Positions 7,467-11,133 of a DNA stretch of 11,133 bases are shown here, piece after piece; the first letter of the stretch is position 1; each line of letters begins with the position of its first letter. This stretch comes from Chitinophagales bacterium. GTDB taxonomy: Bacteria > Bacteroidota > Bacteroidia > Chitinophagales > Saprospiraceae. Location of the stretch: positions 1-11,133 of the forward strand of contig JAAFHQ010000114.1 in assembly GCA_013298445.1 (NCBI GenBank). Direction: 5' to 3'. The position numbers and the translations under genes are program-made. The notes under the pieces are model-generated. The model was not told the origin of the DNA and searched no databases. It was given only the letters and a program-made list of their open reading frames with translations.

Positions 7467-7577
7467 CTTAGGTGTTTCTTTAGTGCCTCAGGTTTCTTAG
7501 GTGGTGAAAAAAAGCCTTGCGAAGCAAGGTATAATTTCACCACCTAAGGAACCTAAGGCACTAAAGGGACACTTAAG
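7467..7577. repeat. Long near-perfect palindrome (two 54-nt arms, 3-nt loop)
   Basis: Arm 7467-7520 and arm 7524-7577 are reverse complements with only a few mismatches, around the loop GAA. The arms contain the repeated word CTTAGGTG / CACCTAAG and the block TTTAGTGCC / GGCACTAAA, so each arm is itself partly repetitive. It fills most of the gap between the DUF2252 gene and the permease gene. An RNA copy from either strand would fold into a hairpin of about 50 bp. Confidence 0.85.
7507..7529 (-). terminator. Intrinsic terminator for the DUF2252 gene (minus strand)
   Basis: Read on the minus strand: CCTTGC, loop TTC, GCAAGG, one C, then seven T residues. This is a classic stem plus U-tract, about 80 nt past the DUF2252 stop. 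The U-tract exists only in the minus direction. It forms the tip of the larger palindrome, so the outer arms may have been added around a terminator or may strengthen it. Confidence 0.7.
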
Positions 7578-7609
7578 TAATTGCATCGGAGATGCCAGGA
7601 TATTTATGC

Positions 7610-8755
7610 TTAAACCAACTCTAACTCCAAACCAGTATCTTCTTCCAATTGGCTGGGACTGTATTTGTTGTGGTACAGTTCCACGTATTTCTGATGCCCC
7701 TGAATCAGCTCCTGGTTCATCTGCATGCCCAAGGCAACGAACAAATCGTAATGTTGCTGGAAATGTTTCAGCAAGGTATCTGGCTTCAGGTCCTTTTGTA
7801 GTGATTTGCGATGAGCCCGGCCCAACTGGGTTGCAACGGAATAGGCAATGTCTACCTGTTCAAACTCATTGAGGACATTCTTGATTTTGGCACTGCGATG
7901 GGGAATCTGCCGGCCCCAATATTCCTGCCCTTTATAAGTGGTATAACCCAAACCTTGCTCTACCTGAGGGGCATACAATTCCGAGGCCTTGATCATGCGT
8001 AAGCCATGGTGTTTAAACGGATTGTAATAATGCTCTGTATCTGGGTCCTGGTAAACGGTTTTGAGCTCCAGCAGGATTTTATCTTTAACCTGGTTCTTTT
8101 TTGGTTGCAAAACCACCAAAATCCGCTTGTTACCAAAGGTGCCTTTGGCTTTACCTGCCTCTTCTATCTCGTATTCCTTCAGCAAATTTTCCTCTTTACG
8201 GCTTTTGAGGTAGCCTTCCAGTATTTTGAGCAAGACCTTGTTGTTGGCGTTCAAGGGAGTTTTACGCATTTCCTTGGCCCATTTGACTTCCGCATTCAGG
8301 TACTCACGGGTGGAGTTGTACCAAACGTCAAAATTGGCTCTGTCGGTGGATTTAGACGCTTCCTTATATGGAGTCTTATGGACTTCAAAGCCCCGCATGT
8401 AACCCTCACGAAAATATTCCAGCACTGTAGCGTTTAAAAAGGGCGCACTGGTGTCGGCACGTTTGAGCGACAGGGAGCACAAAAAACGGGTGATATCCCA
8501 GGCGTAAGCTCCAATCCTTGAACGGTCGAAATCAGCCATACCTGAGCCCTGGTCTGTAATCAGGTAGTTTTCGGTATGAGGATTCCCGTGGATGAACACT
8601 TTGGGAATTTTTTCGTGTGGAATCAGGGTGGTGAAATGGGCTTGCATGCGCATACACATGTGACGAAAGTAAAAAAACAAGCCCTTGTCTGGATGCAAAT
8701 AGCTGCGAATCAATTTTTCCTGATCAAATTCAGGCGTTTTAAGGTATATCTTCAT
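7610..8755 (-). CDS. DUF2252 family protein (kinase-like fold, function unknown)
   Basis: 381 residues from the ATG at 8755; an in-frame TTG at 8776 would add 7. The sequence follows the DUF2252 (COG4320) pattern. There is an aromatic stretch LFFYFRHMCMRM (about 26-37), then FIHGNPHTENYL (54-65, the catalytic-loop-like motif) and MADFDRSRIGAYAWDITRF (73-91, the DFD metal-site-like motif). Further on are KAKGTFGNKRILVVLQ (about 202-217), LLELKTVY, a GRQIP-type segment, and QLGRAHRKS near 311-319. The motifs resemble those of aminoglycoside-phosphotransferase-like kinases, but no substrate is known for the family. Most members, as I recall them, read GDxHxxN where this one has GNPHTEN (Asn58), so the expected catalytic Asp is missing. 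Promoter and terminator both flank it closely, suggesting a single-gene unit. Confidence 0.82.
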   Translation of the reverse strand: MKIYLKTPEFDQEKLIRSYLHPDKGLFFYFRHMCMRMQAHFTTLIPHEKIPKVFIHGNPHTENYLITDQGSGMADFDRSRIGAYAWDITRFLCSLSLKRADTSAPFLNATVLEYFREGYMRGFEVHKTPYKEASKSTDRANFDVWYNSTREYLNAEVKWAKEMRKTPLNANNKVLLKILEGYLKSRKEENLLKEYEIEEAGKAKGTFGNKRILVVLQPKKNQVKDKILLELKTVYQDPDTEHYYNPFKHHGLRMIKASELYAPQVEQGLGYTTYKGQEYWGRQIPHRSAKIKNVLNEFEQVDIAYSVATQLGRAHRKSLQKDLKPDTLLKHFQQHYDLFVALGMQMNQELIQGHQKYVELYHNKYSPSQLEEDTGLELELV

Positions 8756-8801
8756 TGCATAAAAACCGGGTGTCAAAAGATGAATACGTTATCCCGAATT
8801 A

Positions 8802-8832
8802 CAAAGGTACGATTTTACATTGAATTCACAAA
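8802..8832 (-). promoter_or_regulatory. Bacteroidota-type promoter for the DUF2252 gene
   Basis: On the minus strand TTTG (8832-8829), a 19-nt spacer, then TACCTTTG (8809-8802) match the TTTG / TAnnTTTG consensus exactly. Transcription would start near 8795, about 40 nt before the ATG at 8755. A 6-bp inverted repeat, TTAACT-TTG-AGTTAA (8836-8850), sits just upstream of the -33 box and could be an operator. Confidence 0.6.
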
Positions 8833-8979
8833 AAATTAACTTTGAGTTAACATTGAAATAGCCCAGATTGAATTAAAACAGTTTATGCCTGCAAATAATG
8901 AACGCCCTGGGCCAGCCCATTCCTCCTGATGTAAATTACGCAGGTAAGGGATGGTACTGTGGCTAAAGTAAATCTTTTT

Positions 8980-9852
8980 TTAGTCGGCAGAGCCACTTTT
9001 GTAGCCATTCGAATAGATCAAAGCCATCCAAGCCTCTTTTATTTTACCTTCTTTAAGTAATATCTTCGCTAATTCATTGTAATCCTCATGTGTTTGCATT
9101 TTTATAAATAAGTCAATTTCGTCTTGAGTGGGTAGCTTTTCAATATTACCCAAACGCCCTAAATCATTGCCAGTAAATGACTTATCATTTTTAATAAAAT
9201 CGGGAATCGCATCAACACCAATGCCTTTGTGAATACTTGGTTTTGCCACTTCAAATAAGGCATTTCCAGATGCCCGACAATACCAATCTCCCCCCAAACG
9301 GGCTACCCAATCGGTTTTAGTTTGGTCAATTTTGCCGTCTTCGCCCAATATATCTTCTGAAAAATGGGCTAAGACCACCTCGCAGATGACCAAATTAGGC
9401 GCACCACCTTCCTCGCTCATCTGAATGACTTGTTTTACTTTACACTCAAAAACAGCTTTGGATTCGGCAACTCTCGGCGGTTTCACCATTACGGATACCC
9501 CCTCAGTAAAGCCCGCTTTTTGGAACTCATTTACGCCTTTTTCGTATTCGCAACTGGCTAATGACATTTGTTCGACCATCGCATAGTCCACCATGCAAAT
9601 AACCACTTCATCATGTTCCAACACGTTATCAAGGGTGTGTTTTGAACTGCCGTCCCTAACCCGCCGGCTAGGTGAAAAAATCAGTGTTGGTGGATTTGTG
9701 CCAAAGACATTGAAAAAGCTGAAAGGGCTTAAATTGACATTGCCCTCTTTGTCAATAGTTGAGGCAAAGGCAATCGGGCGAGGTGCAACTGCCCCTTGCA
9801 AATAACTGTTTAAAACAGGGATGGAAACTTCTTTTGGATTGATTGTAAGCAT
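8980..9852 (-). CDS. Flavin-reductase-like FMN-binding protein (split-barrel fold), tyrosine-catabolism neighbour
   Basis: 290 residues. Residues about 8-195 fit the flavin reductase-like / DIM6-NTAB family: VAPRPIAFASTID (22-34), VNLSPFSFFNVFGTNPPTLIFSP (39-61, typical FMN-binding region), VVICMVDYAMVEQMSLASCEY and a downstream CEVVLAHFSED. The C-terminal 90-odd residues (about 200-290) are an extra, charged, helix-rich region (PTQDEIDLFIKMQTHEDYNELAKILLKEGKIKEAW) that ordinary flavin reductases of 150-200 residues lack. The FMN-split-barrel domain suggests reduction of flavin or a flavin-dependent step; the real substrate is unknown. It follows the fumarylacetoacetase gene by 47 bp on the same strand, so the two are likely cotranscribed. 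The ATG at 9852 fits the family start. Confidence 0.88.
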   Translation of the reverse strand: MLTINPKEVSIPVLNSYLQGAVAPRPIAFASTIDKEGNVNLSPFSFFNVFGTNPPTLIFSPSRRVRDGSSKHTLDNVLEHDEVVICMVDYAMVEQMSLASCEYEKGVNEFQKAGFTEGVSVMVKPPRVAESKAVFECKVKQVIQMSEEGGAPNLVICEVVLAHFSEDILGEDGKIDQTKTDWVARLGGDWYCRASGNALFEVAKPSIHKGIGVDAIPDFIKNDKSFTGNDLGRLGNIEKLPTQDEIDLFIKMQTHEDYNELAKILLKEGKIKEAWMALIYSNGYKSGSAD

Positions 9853-9899
9853 CTTATATGTTTTTACCCCATAGACAAATCAGGAGTGGATTTTTTTCA

Positions 9900-11102
9900 T
9901 TATTTAGCCGGTAGAACCATCGTTCTGACTTCGCCAAAATCTACGCGCAGGCCATTTTTTTCGGCAAAACCTTTGATCATAATGGTGTCGCCATCTTCTA
10001 AAAATGTGCGGGTGGAGCCATCAGGCAGCGTTATCGGATTTTTACCGCCCCAAGTCAACTCCAATAATGACCCAAAACTATCGGGTGTTTTGCCTGAAAT
10101 GGTCCCCGAAGCCATGACATCGCCAATGTTCAAGTTACAGCCATTGACGGTATGATGTGCGATTTGTTGGGCGACTGTCCAATACATATTTTTGAAATTT
10201 GAGGTACAAATTTTTACCCCCTCAGAATTTGGCAGTTGCAAAATGACTTCCAATTGCACATCAAAATGCTGTCGTTTTTCTTCTTTCAAATAAGGTAAAA
10301 CTTCGGGGTCTTGCACTTCCGCTGCGACTCTAAATGGTTCAAGCGCTTCAAGCGTCACAACCCAGGGCGACATCGAAGAAAAGAAATTTTTTGCCAAAAA
10401 CGGACCCAATGGCACATACTCCCAACGCTGAATATCTCTTGCTGACCAATCATTGAATAAGGTAAAACCAAAAACATATTCTTCTGCTTTGTTCACGTCA
10501 ATTGAATCGCCAATTAGATTGGGTTGACCAATAATGGTTGCCATTTCCAATTCAATATCCAAACGTTTTGTCGCTGAAAAAGTAGGTGGCGTGGCATCAG
10601 TTGCATTGATTTGACCTTTGGGCCGGTGAAAATTTTGACCCGACACGAATATCGAACTCGCCCGACCATGATAACCCACTGGAATATGTTTCCAATTGGG
10701 TAACAAGGCATCGCCATTTGGGCGAAACATCATACCGACATTCGTGGCGTGTTGTTCAGACGAGTAAAAATCGGTGTAATCGCCAATTTTGACGGGCAGG
10801 TGCAGATTGACTTTTGAATGATGAATGGTAAATGATGAATGATGAATATTTTTATCATCCGCCAAAATCTCTTGCAAACGCCTACGCACAGCATTGGTTT
10901 TCTCTTTACCCAAACTGATAAAATCATTCAAATAGTCATTTTTAAAGACGGTCTTTTTGATTTTTAAATCATCAAAATAGCCGAATTCCGCCAAGGCGTA
11001 TAAATCAACAACTTGGTCATTAATGATTGTGGCAAGGCGTTTTTTACCATTTTTAATAGAAAAAATGCCGAATGGTATGTTGTGTAGCGTGAAATTTGAC
11101 AT
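9900..11102 (-). CDS. fahA: Fumarylacetoacetase (FAH, EC 3.7.1.2)
   Basis: 400 residues, complete. The enzyme hydrolyses fumarylacetoacetate to fumarate and acetoacetate, the last step of tyrosine and homogentisate breakdown in the cytoplasm. The N-terminal SH3-like part (NIPFGIFSIKNGKKR, residues 8-22) is followed by the catalytic domain. Numbering against the mouse enzyme runs 15 lower: metal ligands Asp111, Glu184, Glu186 and Asp218, catalytic His118 (DFYSSEQHATNVG), Arg222, Gln225, Tyr229, Lys238 and Thr334. All are present, so the enzyme should be active. Between the two domains, residues about 85-97 (NIHHSSFTIHHSK) come from a TTCATCATT-type DNA repeat, which looks like an in-frame insertion. 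GC content looks lower than in the left part of the window. The flavin-reductase-like gene follows 47 bp later. Confidence 0.96.
   Translation of the reverse strand: MSNFTLHNIPFGIFSIKNGKKRLATIINDQVVDLYALAEFGYFDDLKIKKTVFKNDYLNDFISLGKEKTNAVRRRLQEILADDKNIHHSSFTIHHSKVNLHLPVKIGDYTDFYSSEQHATNVGMMFRPNGDALLPNWKHIPVGYHGRASSIFVSGQNFHRPKGQINATDATPPTFSATKRLDIELEMATIIGQPNLIGDSIDVNKAEEYVFGFTLFNDWSARDIQRWEYVPLGPFLAKNFFSSMSPWVVTLEALEPFRVAAEVQDPEVLPYLKEEKRQHFDVQLEVILQLPNSEGVKICTSNFKNMYWTVAQQIAHHTVNGCNLNIGDVMASGTISGKTPDSFGSLLELTWGGKNPITLPDGSTRTFLEDGDTIMIKGFAEKNGLRVDFGEVRTMVLPAK
10815..10850 (-). repeat. Short TTCATCATT-type repeat inside the fumarylacetoacetase gene
   Basis: On the minus strand the 11-nt word ATTCATCATTC occurs at 10847-10837 and again at 10826-10816, exactly 21 nt apart, with a related ATCATTTACC between. 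Because 21 is a multiple of three, the repeat reads as a seven-residue period (IHHSSFT, IHHS) and keeps the frame open. It falls in the linker between the N-terminal and catalytic domains. Confidence 0.75.
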
Positions 11103-11133
11103 ACGATTTGTGTTTCGTAGAGATCTTGCATTT

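Noticed and set aside
7501..7872. + strand open frame starting in the palindrome and running into the DUF2252 3' end
   Set aside because: Its first part is palindrome sequence and the rest is antisense to DUF2252; no family resemblance. A mirror-like frame on the other strand starts in the same palindrome, showing both are by-products of it.
8006..8437. + strand open frame of 143 codons with hydrophobic stretches
   Set aside because: Lies fully antisense to the DUF2252 gene; the hydrophobic look comes from reverse reading of Lys/Glu-rich codons.
8886..8944. GC-rich hairpin (GGGC-CA-GCCC at 8909-8918, with CCTGC/GCAGG outside) after the flavin-reductase gene
   Set aside because: The stem is only 4-5 bp with no T-tract on either strand; too weak to call a terminator or an RNA.

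Overview
The window looks like chromosomal DNA of a Bacteroidota bacterium, probably from the Saprospiria (Haliscomenobacter/Lewinella-like; the genus is a guess). The signs are promoters of the Bacteroidota type (TTTG about 20 nt upstream of TAnnTTTG), weak or absent Shine-Dalgarno sequences, paired DUF3857/transglutaminase-like secreted proteins, a LytS/LytR two-component pair, and FAH beside a flavin-reductase-like gene. No rRNA, tRNA, CRISPR, transposase or phage gene is visible.

Layout, left to right. The 3' end of a secreted subtilisin-type (S8) protease on + (2-472) stops just before a perfect 32-bp inverted repeat (475-571), which it shares as a convergent end with a minus-strand two-gene operon. 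That operon encodes two signal-peptide proteins with DUF3857 and transglutaminase-like domains. The upstream one (2478-4454) has lost its catalytic Cys and His; the downstream one (566-2473) keeps them. A 466-bp divergent intergenic region (4455-4920) holds a long imperfect palindrome and separates this operon from a + strand operon: a LytS-type sensor histidine kinase (start most likely at 4921) overlapping by ATGA with a LytTR response regulator (5952-6707). The regulator's stop lies one base from the stop of a convergent TauE/SafE-family permease (6709-7446, minus). Upstream of the permease, in the same direction, is a DUF2252 kinase-fold protein (7610-8755, minus) with a good upstream promoter and a nested palindrome/terminator downstream. 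At the right end is a lower-GC minus-strand pair: fumarylacetoacetase (9900-11102), the last enzyme of tyrosine/homogentisate breakdown, followed by a flavin-reductase-like FMN protein (8980-9852).

Functional reading. LytS-LytR is a complete signalling pair, and its divergent position makes the DUF3857 operon a candidate target (inference only). FAH and its partner form a tyrosine-catabolism operon fragment. I see no clear new defence or metabolic system. The most unusual content is non-coding: three long, mutually unlike inverted repeats at gene borders, and a short TTCATCATT-type repeat that appears to have entered the FAH gene in frame.
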